Part shown: positions 27,519 through 36,424 of the stretch, piece by piece
How the letters are laid out: each line of letters opens with the position of its first letter
Position numbering within the stretch: position 1 is the stretch's first letter
Source: Phycisphaerales bacterium
GTDB lineage: Bacteria; Planctomycetota; Phycisphaerae; Phycisphaerales; UBA1924
Length of the DNA stretch: 64,000 nucleotides
Direction: 5' to 3'
Assembly: GCA_030149165.1 (NCBI GenBank)
Contig: JASBRY010000008.1
Span: 1 to 64,000 of the forward strand
Translations under genes and position numbers: made by a program
The notes under the pieces: model-generated
Told to the model about the DNA's origin: nothing
What the model saw: the letters and a program-made list of their open reading frames with translations, nothing else
The model's database searches: none

Positions 27519-28193
27519 ATGACACGCTGCTCATCTGAGAACAACTATCCCATTGAAGGTCTACAGTGGACCCCACCCACGCCGCTCACTTGCGAGCTTG
27601 AATCCGAGCGCCTCATCATCCGTGCCTACCGCCTCGACGATGCTCAGCAGGTCTTCGATGCGATCAACGAATCCCGCGATGAGCACCTGCTCCCCTGGAT
27701 GCCTTGGGCAAAGGACAACCACCGCACGCTCGAGTCGACCACCAAATACATCTGCGAGCAGATCATGTCCCTCGCCAACCCCGACACATTCAACAATGTG
27801 GGGACCGGGATCTTCTGCAAAGACACTGGACGCTTCTTCGGTGGCGCCGGCGTCCACGATGTCCGCCGAGACACCGCATCATGCGAGACCGGATACTGGA
27901 TACGCCAAAGCGCCATCGGGAACGGATACGCACGCGAAGCATGCGCCCGCACCATCTCATGGGCGCTCGCATCCCAAGCAACCGCCGGGCTCGGACTCAA
28001 CCGTGTCCGCATCTACTGCTCACACAAAAACACCCACTCCGCGAAGCTCATTGAACAACTGGGTATCACCCCAGAAGTCCGACAGCGCCAGGATTTTTAC
28101 ATCGAATCCATCGGACTCACCGATCGGCTCGGATGGGGAGTCCTAACAGGCGAATGGGACTGCGAGAATCACTGTGTTCTCAATCCAACTTAA
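27519..28193 (+). CDS. GNAT-family N-acetyltransferase (RimJ/RimL-like)
   Basis: The 224-residue protein has the GNAT fold of the RimJ/RimL type. Visible are SERLIIRAYRLDDAQQVFDAINES, the strand GGAGVHDVRRDTASCETGYWI, the acetyl-CoA loop region SAIGNGYAREACARTISWAL and LNRVRIYCSHKNTHSAKLIEQLG. These enzymes acetylate protein N-termini or small amines; the target is unknown. The start at 27519 lies 32 bases from the divergent ThiF start, and no strong Shine-Dalgarno is seen. The stop overlaps the convergent metallophosphoesterase gene by 4 bases. Confidence 0.87.
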   Translation: MTRCSSENNYPIEGLQWTPPTPLTCELESERLIIRAYRLDDAQQVFDAINESRDEHLLPWMPWAKDNHRTLESTTKYICEQIMSLANPDTFNNVGTGIFCKDTGRFFGGAGVHDVRRDTASCETGYWIRQSAIGNGYAREACARTISWALASQATAGLGLNRVRIYCSHKNTHSAKLIEQLGITPEVRQRQDFYIESIGLTDRLGWGVLTGEWDCENHCVLNPT

Positions 28194-29401
28194 ACCAACT
28201 CAATCAGACTGATCTCCGGCGGCACCCCCACACGCACCGGAAGCATCGACATCCCCACCCCACGCGACACCAACACGCGAAAGCGTGGACCATCCACCAA
28301 TCCGCCGGCGTACTTCTGCCCATACTCACTCGGCACAATCGGCGTCCCCACAAACGGGATCTTCACCTGTCCCCCATGCGTGTGTCCTGAGATCATCAGA
28401 TCCACTCGTTCAGTTCCATCGCGCTTGAGTGAATCAATCTCCGCCGTATCCGGATTATGCGCCAGCACGATCCTCGGCATCTCCGCACGCACATCCCTGA
28501 ATGCACGCTCGACATCGACTCTGAAATCCGTCAGATCCCCAAGCCCCACCATCGCAATACCCTGTTCAGGTTCTGCATCAACGACACGCCGCGAATTCGC
28601 ATCGATCCAGACTCGATCATTATCAATCATCCGCACCCCAGCATCCGAAAGCATTCGCGTCAACTCGTATCCATCCCCCCACCAATCATGATTCCCGAGC
28701 ACCCCGATCACCCCCATCGGACACCGCTCCACCAATGGCTTGCACAGTTCAGCCGCGTGCTGATACTCCCGCGTCCCATCGTGCACATGATCCCCAGTCA
28801 GCACGATCAGATCAGGATTCAGATCCAGCGCCATCTGATACGCCTGCTGAACAAACGACTCCGGAATCCGAGGTCCCAGATGAGTGTCAGAAACCTGCGC
28901 GATCCGCAATCCCTTGAGCGACGCATCAAGCCCCTCGATCGGGATCGTGTATCTCCTCACCTTGATCGACCAGGGCTCCACCAGCGTTGCGTATCCCGGC
29001 GCTCCAGCTGCACAGATCGCGACACCACCAACAGTCGAGTTCGTCAGGAACGCTCGGCGCGAACGATCGACTTGCACTTCTTGTTCATCACGATGCACCC
29101 AGTTCCGGATCAACCAAACCAATCCACAACCAACAACCAGATACCCCCACCCAGTCACATTCGCGATGATGATCGACCACACATCTGAGCGACCACCCCC
29201 GATCCCAAACAGATGCGCGACATACGCCGTGACCCAACCAGGAATTGACACGACCCATGCAAAGTTCGCGAGCGGACGCACCGCCCCACCACCCCCATGC
29301 ACCCAAGCATCGATGGTGAACCACGATCCGAGCGAAGCCCCGATCATCCAGACCATCAGCAGAATACAGATTGCTTTCCTGCTCAATCGCATACCCCACA
29401 T
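28190..29401 (-). CDS. Membrane-anchored metallophosphoesterase (YaeI/YkuE-like)
   Basis: The 403-residue product has N-terminal transmembrane helices, an internal twin-arginine-like stretch (SRRAFLTNSTVGGVAICAAG, about residues 131-150), and a calcineurin-like phosphoesterase domain. The domain shows IAQVSDTHLGPRIPES, LIVLTGDHVHDG, VLGNHDWWGDG and MISGHTHGGQVKIPF. Relatives (YkuE, LpxH-type) act on phospholipids or lipid A precursors; the substrate here is unknown. The ATG at 29392 (MRLSRK) is an equally likely start. The gene lies downstream of the rpsL-rpsG terminator. Confidence 0.88.
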   Translation of the reverse strand: MWGMRLSRKAICILLMVWMIGASLGSWFTIDAWVHGGGGAVRPLANFAWVVSIPGWVTAYVAHLFGIGGGRSDVWSIIIANVTGWGYLVVGCGLVWLIRNWVHRDEQEVQVDRSRRAFLTNSTVGGVAICAAGAPGYATLVEPWSIKVRRYTIPIEGLDASLKGLRIAQVSDTHLGPRIPESFVQQAYQMALDLNPDLIVLTGDHVHDGTREYQHAAELCKPLVERCPMGVIGVLGNHDWWGDGYELTRMLSDAGVRMIDNDRVWIDANSRRVVDAEPEQGIAMVGLGDLTDFRVDVERAFRDVRAEMPRIVLAHNPDTAEIDSLKRDGTERVDLMISGHTHGGQVKIPFVGTPIVPSEYGQKYAGGLVDGPRFRVLVSRGVGMSMLPVRVGVPPEISLIELV

Positions 29402-29433
29402 ATCGGATCAACACAGTCAGAGTTCGGAACACA

Positions 29434-29460
29434 AAGAAAAAACCCGGCCATAAGCCGGGT
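29434..29460 (-). terminator. Intrinsic terminator of the rpsL-rpsG operon
   Basis: Read on the minus strand, ACCCGGC pairs with GCCGGGT around a short loop (+ strand 29442-29448 with 29454-29460) and runs into a T tract (29434-29441). It lies about 30 bases past the rpsG stop. Confidence 0.9.
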
Positions 29461-29490
29461 CGGAAAGTCTGAATATCGGATCGAACCCGA

Positions 29491-29988
29491 TTATCGAGCG
29501 AAGTGAGCGAACGCCTTGTTCGCTTCCGCCATGCGGTGGGTCTGATCGCGAGTGGTCATCGCCTTACCCTCACCACGCGATGCGGCCCAGAGCTCGTCCG
29601 CGATCTTCTGGTGCATCGGACGCCCCTTCTCAGAGCGTGCCGCCGCGATAATCCAGCGGAACGACAGCGACTGCTGACGATTCGGCTTGACCTGCATCGG
29701 GACCTGGTAGTTCGCACCACCGATACGCTTCGAGCGGACTTCGACATATGGCTTCACATTGTCGACCGCTTTGCGGAAGACCTGAAGACCATTCTCGCAT
29801 CCCTCAACAGCATCCGGCTGCTTCTTGAGACGATCGTCGATCACATCGATCGCATCGTACATGATGCGGAGCGCGGCAGTCTTCTTGCCGTCGTACATGA
29901 TGCAGTTGGTGAACTTCGCCAGAACCTTGTCATTGAACTTCGGATCTGGACGCAGCTGTGCTTCTGAGTGGGTAATGCGACCGGCCAT
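29491..29988 (-). CDS. rpsG: 30S ribosomal protein S7
   Basis: S7 nucleates assembly of the 3' major domain of 16S rRNA. The 165-residue product has the family landmarks PKFNDKVLAKFTNCIMYDGKK, ALRIMYDAIDVI, VKPYVEVRSKRIGGANYQVP and SLSFRWIIAAARSEKGRPM. The C-terminus (RDQTHRMAEANKAFAHFAR) is normal. It follows rpsL with 120 bases between them. GGAG precedes the ATG. fusA does not follow; the operon ends in a terminator. Confidence 0.97.
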   Translation of the reverse strand: MAGRITHSEAQLRPDPKFNDKVLAKFTNCIMYDGKKTAALRIMYDAIDVIDDRLKKQPDAVEGCENGLQVFRKAVDNVKPYVEVRSKRIGGANYQVPMQVKPNRQQSLSFRWIIAAARSEKGRPMHQKIADELWAASRGEGKAMTTRDQTHRMAEANKAFAHFAR

Positions 29989-30108
29989 GGGTCATCTCCT
30001 TGCGGCTCATCTGTTTCAGTAATCTGAAACGCTGTTCACCCCGGCGCCGATGAGAAATGCCCGGGATTACTTGCCAACACGACCACTGTGGTCGCGTACT
30101 TGTATGTC

Positions 30109-30480
30109 TTACTTGCCCTTCTTCGCGCCGTACTTCGAGCGACCCTGCTTGCGGTCGTCAACGCCGAGCGTATCGAGAGCACCACGAACGATGTGGTAAC
30201 GCACACCAGGAAGGTCACGAACACGACCACCACGCACGAGCACGATCGAGTGCTCCTGAAGGTTGTGTCCTTCACCACCGATGTATGCGGTGACTTCTTT
30301 GCCGTTGGACAAACGAACGCGAGCGATCTTCCGCAGCGCGGAGTTCGGCTTCTTCGGAGTCGTTGTCTTCACAGTCAAACACACACCACGACGCTGTGGG
30401 CTGTTATCCAGATCACGGACCTTCGACTTCACTTTCGGAGTCTTGCGTGGTTTGCGTACGAGCTGATTGATGGTCGGCAT
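30109..30480 (-). CDS. rpsL: 30S ribosomal protein S12
   Basis: S12 sits at the decoding centre and controls accuracy. The 123-residue product starts [13 protein letters not shown] and includes [24 protein letters not shown], the loop [18 protein letters not shown], and [19 protein letters not shown]. The Lys residues linked to streptomycin response (the TPKKPNSAL and GRVRDLPGV segments) look wild type. The ATG at 30480 is the standard start; the longer frame to 30651 is not family-like. A sigma-70-like promoter is suggested at 30567-30594. rpsG follows. Confidence 0.97.
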   Translation of the reverse strand: MPTINQLVRKPRKTPKVKSKVRDLDNSPQRRGVCLTVKTTTPKKPNSALRKIARVRLSNGKEVTAYIGGEGHNLQEHSIVLVRGGRVRDLPGVRYHIVRGALDTLGVDDRKQGRSKYGAKKGK

Positions 30481-30566
30481 AGAGCTGAATCCTGACCTGT
30501 AAATCGGACCAAATCTCGACGAGCCGGACAGACACCGCGCCTGCCCGCGCCCAAAGTCGGGTCTGT

Positions 30567-30594
30567 AGTGTAGCCACCAGATCGCCCAAAGCAA
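30567..30594 (-). promoter_or_regulatory. Putative sigma-70-type promoter for rpsL-rpsG
   Basis: On the minus strand, TTGCTT (30594-30589) and TACACT (30572-30567) are separated by 16 bases and lie about 87 bases upstream of the rpsL start codon. This is a prediction from sequence pattern only. Confidence 0.4.
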
Positions 30595-30618
30595 GATCCT
30601 CGATCCTACCATCGCACC

Positions 30619-30978
30619 ATGACCAACCCAGAATCCTCGAACTTGACCCAATCATCCGGGAACACCAACCCCGCCGGGATCAGCGTTTCTCAGTTCCAGA
30701 AGCTGATCTACGACCGCTATTTCGCCTCCGACAACGCCCGTGGGACCGCCGGGACCTTCCTCTACCTCACCGAGGAGTTCGGAGAGCTCGCCACCGCGCT
30801 CGCGAACAACAACCGAAAGAACAAGCCCCCAACCCCTCAAGAACGCGAAAATCTCGAAGAAGAGTTCGCAGATGTCCTCGCGTGGATCGCGACCCTCGCC
30901 AATATCAACGGCGTGGACCTCGAACAGACACTCATCAAATACACTGACCCCGATCGTGTCCAAGGCGTCAAAGACTGA
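30619..30978 (+). CDS. MazG-like nucleotide pyrophosphohydrolase
   Basis: The 119-residue protein has the MazG-type metal motifs. The first pair is in [17 protein letters not shown] (ExxE) and the second in [19 protein letters not shown] (EExxD). The length suits a single-domain all-alpha NTP pyrophosphohydrolase that clears non-canonical nucleotides. It begins divergently from rpsL. Confidence in family is good; the exact nucleotide is unknown. Confidence 0.85.
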   Translation: MTNPESSNLTQSSGNTNPAGISVSQFQKLIYDRYFASDNARGTAGTFLYLTEEFGELATALANNNRKNKPPTPQERENLEEEFADVLAWIATLANINGVDLEQTLIKYTDPDRVQGVKD

Positions 30979-31007
30979 CCCCTATCCCCCAAAACAATCC
31001 CTCCGCC

Positions 31008-32480
31008 TCAAACGGACGCCGACTCAGCACCCACAGCGGATTCATCAGAATCGCTCCGAGTCTTCGGACGGATCGGACGATAAATCTCGATTGCGAGCGT
31101 GTCATCCTCCGGCGGAAGTCCATCACGATGCATCGTGACCTCACGCAGAATCCGCTCAGACCAGTGCCCCTGCACTCCATGACTCGACTCCTCAGACCCC
31201 AAAGGATGTGAGGACGCGACGATCCGGCGCAGCCCCTCGATCTGTAGCATCTTGCCTTCATTGGATCGCGCCTCGATCGCACCATCGGTGTACGCAATCA
31301 GCGAATCACCAGGTCCAAAGTCAATCTCCGCCTGACACGGATCAAAGTCCTTGTCTTTGCACGCACCAAGCACAAAGGTCGTCGAGTCCAGATCCTGGAT
31401 CGTTCCGTCCACCCCACGCAAGAATGATGGCGGATGACCTCCAGATGCGTACTCCAGCTTGTTGCGAGTCAGATCAACGCGGAAGCACACCGCCGTCGCA
31501 AAGATCGAGTGCTTCGAGAGCGTCAGATTGATGTACCGATTCAGGTGACTGAGCAACTCCCCCGGCGATATGTCAGGCTGCTCCGCGAATCGCAGATCAA
31601 TCTCGCCGTGCAGTCGATTCACCGTCAGCGCTGCGGGAATGCCATGCCCAGTCACATCGACCACCGCGACTGAGAGCGACTCGTTGCCGTTCTCATCTAC
31701 ATACGCGTTGCTCGCGTGCAGGTAATCCCCACCGATCTGCCGCATCGGTTCGTACCGATACACAAAGTGGATTGGTCCCGTTGTCATCGGAGGCGGGAAC
31801 AACGCCTCATGGATCTGCCTCGCGTACGCGAGTTCTTGTCGGAGCATCCCATAGCGCTGATTCAGGAACCGATTCGTCGATTTCTGGATCCGCTGGTTGT
31901 GCCGAATCCCAGAGATGAACACCGCAGGGGTCATGAATGCCATCGTCGTCAGCACCAACGCGAGCGTGCCCCCAGGAGAAGTCCCACCAAGCAGGTGCCC
32001 CACCCCACTCACCACCGCGAGTGTCACGAGCGGAATCAGTGCCTGCTTCACCGTCCAAGGGAACACACAGCACGCAACAAAGTGCGAGATCACCCAGACC
32101 CAAGCGCCATAGCTCAACGAAGGCTCGATCTCCCGCAGTGCAACAGCGATCAAACCGTCCAGGATAATCAATCCGATCGACATCCGGATCACGCGCCGAT
32201 CGCTGACACGCTTCTCAATCACCATCACCAAGACCGCGGCATACACCGCGACCCAGAGTCCATTGAAGATGATGAACAGCGCCTTTGCAGGTCCTGTGTT
32301 GATCAAACTCGTCACCTGCGAGTTCCGGAACATCATCACCAGAACGAGCACAAAACCGAGCAGACCCAGACCACCCCAGATCGAGACATAGTAAATCAAC
32401 CGCCTACGGAGCAGTTGATGCGTCTCCTCGTGGAATGATCTGCGAAACTCTGTAGTCTCAATACTGCCGGACTTCGCCAC
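31008..32480 (-). CDS. SpoIIE-type (PP2C-like) serine phosphatase with membrane N-terminus, copy 1
   Basis: The 490-residue protein has about six hydrophobic helices in residues 25-190 and a linker helix (RYGMLRQELAYARQIHEALFP). A SpoIIE/RsbU phosphatase domain follows, with IGGDYLHASNAYV, VAVVDVTGHGIPAALTVNRLHGEI, LSKHSIFATAVCF, YASGGHPPSFLR and GDSLIAYTDGAIEARSNEG. These enzymes dephosphorylate anti-anti-sigma or similar proteins. The start is GTG at 32480, chosen because AAAGGA lies just upstream; the TTG frame from 32501 is less likely. The paralogue at 32518 lies directly upstream on the same strand. Confidence 0.9.
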   Translation of the reverse strand: MAKSGSIETTEFRRSFHEETHQLLRRRLIYYVSIWGGLGLLGFVLVLVMMFRNSQVTSLINTGPAKALFIIFNGLWVAVYAAVLVMVIEKRVSDRRVIRMSIGLIILDGLIAVALREIEPSLSYGAWVWVISHFVACCVFPWTVKQALIPLVTLAVVSGVGHLLGGTSPGGTLALVLTTMAFMTPAVFISGIRHNQRIQKSTNRFLNQRYGMLRQELAYARQIHEALFPPPMTTGPIHFVYRYEPMRQIGGDYLHASNAYVDENGNESLSVAVVDVTGHGIPAALTVNRLHGEIDLRFAEQPDISPGELLSHLNRYINLTLSKHSIFATAVCFRVDLTRNKLEYASGGHPPSFLRGVDGTIQDLDSTTFVLGACKDKDFDPCQAEIDFGPGDSLIAYTDGAIEARSNEGKMLQIEGLRRIVASSHPLGSEESSHGVQGHWSERILREVTMHRDGLPPEDDTLAIEIYRPIRPKTRSDSDESAVGAESASV

Positions 32481-32517
32481 TCGGCTTCCTTTCAACAACA
32501 CTCAGGACGATCAACAA

Positions 32518-33945
32518 TCACACGCCCTGCGGACGGTAGACATCCAAGATCAGCATATCATCATTCACCGCCCCTTCGCAATACCGATCCACCGCTCTGC
32601 GAATTAACTCCGGCCATCGCTGACCAGATTCGAGCCAACCGGACTGAATTGTCCCGCGAACACCCTGAATCCCGAACATCTCGCGCCGAGCATTCATCGC
32701 TTCAGTGATCCCATCAGTAAACGCGATCAGCGAATCCCCCGCCCCAAACTTCAGTGTTTCAAGCCCCCATGTCGTCGAAGCGCTCGGATCGATCCCCATC
32801 AATGGACCCGTCGCATCGATCTCTGTGATCCCACCACTGGAATCACGCAGGAGCGCACTGGGATGCCCCGCGTTCGCGATCCGGAGCTCGTTCTTCTTCG
32901 GATCCACACGGATCGCGATCCCAGTCACCAGCACAGGCGTTTCGGGACTCGTCAAGCAGATGTACCGATCCAACGACGCGAGCAACTCATCAGGTTCGAT
33001 CCCCTGATCTTCACCCGCGAGCTGCATGAGCTCGCCTTGCAAGCGATTCGCCGTCAGCGCCGCCGGGATCCCATGTCCCGAAACATCGAGCAGCACCAAC
33101 AGCGCCGATGCGTCCGCGTTCTCCCCAAGAACCGATGCGTACAGGTAATCCCCACCGATCTGGCTCATCGGACGATACGAATACGCGAACCGAACCTGAC
33201 CCGTCGTGCGAGGCTGCGGGAACGCCCGCTCATGGATGTTCTTCGCCGCCGACAACTCCTGCTCTATCCCATCGTACCGAGTCTGCAAAAACCGGAGCTC
33301 GAAACGATCTCGCACTCGGCTGGTCCTGAAAAATGACACCATGTTCGCGGGAACCACGACCGTGATATATCCAAAGATCGTCGCGATCATCGAAACGCCT
33401 TCATCTGGACCCACAAGCACCAGCGTCACCGTCGCGACCAGAATCCATGCTCCAGACAATGACAAGGTCAATCTCGGAGTCCAAGGCATCATCGAAGCCC
33501 CAAGCGTCAGCACAATCAGAATCGCCGCCAAAGCATTCCCACCAGGTCCCGGATCAAACCCTACACTCCATCGGACCAGCGCGATCACACCCTCGAGCAC
33601 CACCACAATCGCTGTAAGCCGTGAAGACCAGATCCCGCTCGGCTTTAACCCAAGAATGATCGCTAATCCTGAAACATACACCATCGCCCAACACAGCTCA
33701 AGACCGATCGCACCACCCAGCGATATCGCACGAGTCGATCCCGTCAATAGCTCAATACTCGACAAGTGCATCCATCGCATCGCGATGAGCACCGTCCCGA
33801 GCAGCATACTCATGGACAGAAACTGCACACCGCTCTGGCGCACAGTCGCATCCTCGACACCCTCCAGCAGATCACTGGTCCGTGTCGCGATCGCGGCTTT
33901 CCAGAACTTGAGGAGTTTCGCTCGCACAGGAGTAAGTGTATACAA
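32518..33945 (-). CDS. SpoIIE-type (PP2C-like) serine phosphatase with membrane N-terminus, copy 2
   Basis: This 475-residue paralogue has the same plan: several hydrophobic helices (about residues 40-190), a linker helix (RYDGIEQELSAAKNIHERAFPQ), and the phosphatase domain. Key segments are IGGDYLYASVLGE, LLVLLDVSGHGIPAALTANRLQGEL, VLVTGIAIRVD, ANAGHPSALLRD and GDSLIAFTDGITEAMNARRE. The metal-binding aspartates are intact. The start is uncertain: TTG 33945 or GTG 33927. It precedes copy 1 with a short gap, so they probably form one operon. The two are diverged duplicates, likely with different partners or sensors. Confidence 0.88.
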   Translation of the reverse strand: MYTLTPVRAKLLKFWKAAIATRTSDLLEGVEDATVRQSGVQFLSMSMLLGTVLIAMRWMHLSSIELLTGSTRAISLGGAIGLELCWAMVYVSGLAIILGLKPSGIWSSRLTAIVVVLEGVIALVRWSVGFDPGPGGNALAAILIVLTLGASMMPWTPRLTLSLSGAWILVATVTLVLVGPDEGVSMIATIFGYITVVVPANMVSFFRTSRVRDRFELRFLQTRYDGIEQELSAAKNIHERAFPQPRTTGQVRFAYSYRPMSQIGGDYLYASVLGENADASALLVLLDVSGHGIPAALTANRLQGELMQLAGEDQGIEPDELLASLDRYICLTSPETPVLVTGIAIRVDPKKNELRIANAGHPSALLRDSSGGITEIDATGPLMGIDPSASTTWGLETLKFGAGDSLIAFTDGITEAMNARREMFGIQGVRGTIQSGWLESGQRWPELIRRAVDRYCEGAVNDDMLILDVYRPQGV

Positions 33946-33970
33946 ACCACTACCCCATCGGATTCAATCC

Positions 33971-34579
33971 TCACCCATTCGCATCAGCTTCCCGATTCTT
34001 CCCAGGCACCCACAGCACATCGCCGCTTCCCCCACCCATTTCGGGATCATTCGCCACGCGCCCAAGCACGAACAGCAGATCACTCAAACGATTCAAATAA
34101 GTCAGCGTCAGCCCCGAAGTCCGCTCTGGTTCCTTGACAAGCAGCTCAGCAACCTCCCGCTCAGCACGCCGGCACACCGTCCGCGCCACATGCAGCGACG
34201 CCGCGAGAGGGGTCCCGCCGGGAAGCACAAAGCTCGTCAACGCTTCAAGATCCTTGTTCCAGTGATCAATCGCCTCCTCAAGCGCATCGACCTGTCCCTG
34301 CGTGATCCGCAGCACCATCGCCGGATCCTCATCCGCTTTGCAAGGCGTGCACAGATCCGCTCCCAGATCGAACAAATCATGCTGAATCGCGCGGAGTCGC
34401 TTGTAAATCGTCCCATCAACCTCCGCGTGCGTAACCGCGACCCCCACCGCCGCATTGGTCTCGTCCACAGTGCCGTACGACGCGACTCGAAGATCTGCTT
34501 TCGGGACACGCTCCCCAGTCCCGAGCCCTGTTGTCCCAGAATCCCCCGTTCTCGTGTATATTTTGGTAAGTTTGACCAT
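33971..34579 (-). CDS. Cob(I)yrinic acid a,c-diamide adenosyltransferase (PduO type)
   Basis: The enzyme makes adenosylcobalamin from ATP and cob(I)alamin. The 202-residue protein has the PduO signature KIYTRTGDSGTTGLGTGERV near the N-terminus, then VASYGTVDETNAAVGVA, LFDLGADLC and the C-terminal RTVCRRAEREVAEL and YLNRLSDLLFVLGR. The ATG at 34579 gives the normal N-terminus; the longer frame to 34963 is not family-like. It is divergent from recJ. It would supply cofactor to class II ribonucleotide reductase, which fits the TSCPD domain protein at 3452. Confidence 0.92.
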   Translation of the reverse strand: MVKLTKIYTRTGDSGTTGLGTGERVPKADLRVASYGTVDETNAAVGVAVTHAEVDGTIYKRLRAIQHDLFDLGADLCTPCKADEDPAMVLRITQGQVDALEEAIDHWNKDLEALTSFVLPGGTPLAASLHVARTVCRRAEREVAELLVKEPERTSGLTLTYLNRLSDLLFVLGRVANDPEMGGGSGDVLWVPGKNREADANG

Positions 34580-34648
34580 GATTGAGGATAGTGTACCTAT
34601 CCGCGATTGACCGCGATTCTGTTCAACGATTGATCCTCGGAGCCGTGC

Positions 34649-36424
34649 ATGCCGACCCAGACCCAATCCCCAACCACAAAGATCGAGCGAGGCATCACCA
34701 AAGTCTGGGACCAATCCGCGATCAATGACGACCCAACCCTCCCCCTCATCGACCGCGTCCTCGCCGCACGCGACCTCACGGACGACCAATCCACCAAGGA
34801 CTTCCTCAACCCCTCTCTCGCCGGACTCCACAACCCCTCGCTGATCCCGGACCTCGACAAAGCCGCACAGCGCATCCTCGACGCGATCCAAAATGACGAA
34901 CCCATCGTCATCTTCGGAGATTACGATGTCGACGGCGTCACCGCATCCGCGATCCTCGTTCACATGATCGAGGTCCTCTCACCCAACACCAAAGTCTCAA
35001 CCTACATCCCCCATCGCATCGAGGAAGGCTACGGCCTTAACTGCGAAGCCATCCAATCCCTTGCAAGCAACGGCGCCAAGGTCATCATCACCGTCGATTG
35101 CGGAATCACCGCGATCGAGCCCGCACAGACCGCCAAAGAACTCGGCGTGGACCTCATCATCACCGATCACCATAACCCGCCCGAAGCGCTCGATGACATG
35201 CCAAGCGCCTACGCCGTCGTCCATCCGCGCCGACCAGATTCGAACTACCCCTTCGGAGAACTCTGCGGCGCCGGAGTCGCGTACAAACTTGCGTGGCGCC
35301 TCGCGACGCTCCACTGCCAATCCGATAAGGTCAGCACCAAACTCCGCACCACCCTCGTCGATCTGCTCGCGCTCGCTTCACTCGGATCCATCGCCGATGT
35401 CGTCCCGCTCATTGATGAGAACCGAGTCATCACCAAGTTCGGACTGTCTCGCCTCCAGTCCTCCCCCTTTGTTGGTCTCCGCGCACTCATCGAAGCTTCC
35501 GACCTTGGTCCTGGGAAAGTCGATACCGAAGCCGTGGGATTCCGTCTCGCGCCAAGACTCAACGCGATCGGACGCTTGGGTCACGCCGGAGAAGCCCTCG
35601 AACTGCTCACCTCCGCACGAGGACAGCGAGCCAGAGACCTCGCCCAGCAGCTCTCCTCACTCAACGAACAACGCCGCGCAACAGAACAACGCATCCTCCG
35701 TCACGCCGAACAACTCGCGATCGAAGCGGGGATGACCAGTGATGACACACGCGCCATCGTCCTCGCCCACGAAGATTGGCATCCCGGCGTCGTCGGGATC
35801 GTCTGCTCCCGGCTCGTCGATCGCTACGCACGCCCCACCATCCTCATGCAGATCAAAGACGGCGTATGCAAAGGTTCCGCGCGAAGCATTGACGGATTCA
35901 GCATCCACGCCGCGCTCGAATCCTGCGCCGATCACCTCACCTCCTTCGGCGGACACGACATGGCCGCCGGACTCGCGTGCGATCAGTCAAACTTTGCCTC
36001 TTTCGCCCAAGCACTCACCGATCACACCAACTCGATCCTCAATCCAGAGGACCTCGTCCAAACGATCCGCATAGACGCAATCGCATCAGTCAACGAACTC
36101 GACGCATCCGCAATCACGACGCTCGAACAACTCGCCCCCTTCGGAGCCGGGAACCCCCGCGTACGCATCCTGATCCGCAATGCCCGGATCAACGGCCGAC
36201 CTGAACCCTTCGGGAAGACCGGCGCTCACTTGTCCCTGCGGATTGGCGACGCGGACAACAACCAATCCATCATCCGCGTCGTCGGATGGAACTGGTGGAA
36301 AAAAGCCCGGGACATCAGCCCGGGCTCCATGATTGATCTTGTTGTCGAACCAAAGCTCTCACGCTGGAAAGATCGAATCAGCGTCGAACCGATCCTCTGC
36401 GATCTCCGCGTAAGCGAACTCTAA
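34649..36424 (+). CDS. recJ: Single-stranded-DNA-specific exonuclease RecJ
   Basis: RecJ degrades single-stranded DNA 5' to 3' in recombination and repair. The 591-residue protein has the DHH-family motifs: IVIFGDYDVDGVTASAIL, IITVDCGITAIEPA, LIITDHHNPPEAL, VVHPRRPDS, and LASLGSIADVVPLIDENR. The DHHA1 part carries SIDGFSIHAAL and HLTSFGGHDMAAGLAC. An OB-fold-like C-terminal part follows. Length and order are normal. GGAG lies just before the ATG. It faces the TPR lipoprotein gene with no gap. Confidence 0.95.
   Translation: MPTQTQSPTTKIERGITKVWDQSAINDDPTLPLIDRVLAARDLTDDQSTKDFLNPSLAGLHNPSLIPDLDKAAQRILDAIQNDEPIVIFGDYDVDGVTASAILVHMIEVLSPNTKVSTYIPHRIEEGYGLNCEAIQSLASNGAKVIITVDCGITAIEPAQTAKELGVDLIITDHHNPPEALDDMPSAYAVVHPRRPDSNYPFGELCGAGVAYKLAWRLATLHCQSDKVSTKLRTTLVDLLALASLGSIADVVPLIDENRVITKFGLSRLQSSPFVGLRALIEASDLGPGKVDTEAVGFRLAPRLNAIGRLGHAGEALELLTSARGQRARDLAQQLSSLNEQRRATEQRILRHAEQLAIEAGMTSDDTRAIVLAHEDWHPGVVGIVCSRLVDRYARPTILMQIKDGVCKGSARSIDGFSIHAALESCADHLTSFGGHDMAAGLACDQSNFASFAQALTDHTNSILNPEDLVQTIRIDAIASVNELDASAITTLEQLAPFGAGNPRVRILIRNARINGRPEPFGKTGAHLSLRIGDADNNQSIIRVVGWNWWKKARDISPGSMIDLVVEPKLSRWKDRISVEPILCDLRVSEL

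Noticed and set aside
33206-34585. Plus-strand frame of 459 codons
   Set aside because: Lies over a SpoIIE-type phosphatase and the PduO gene, both with clear motifs on the minus strand.
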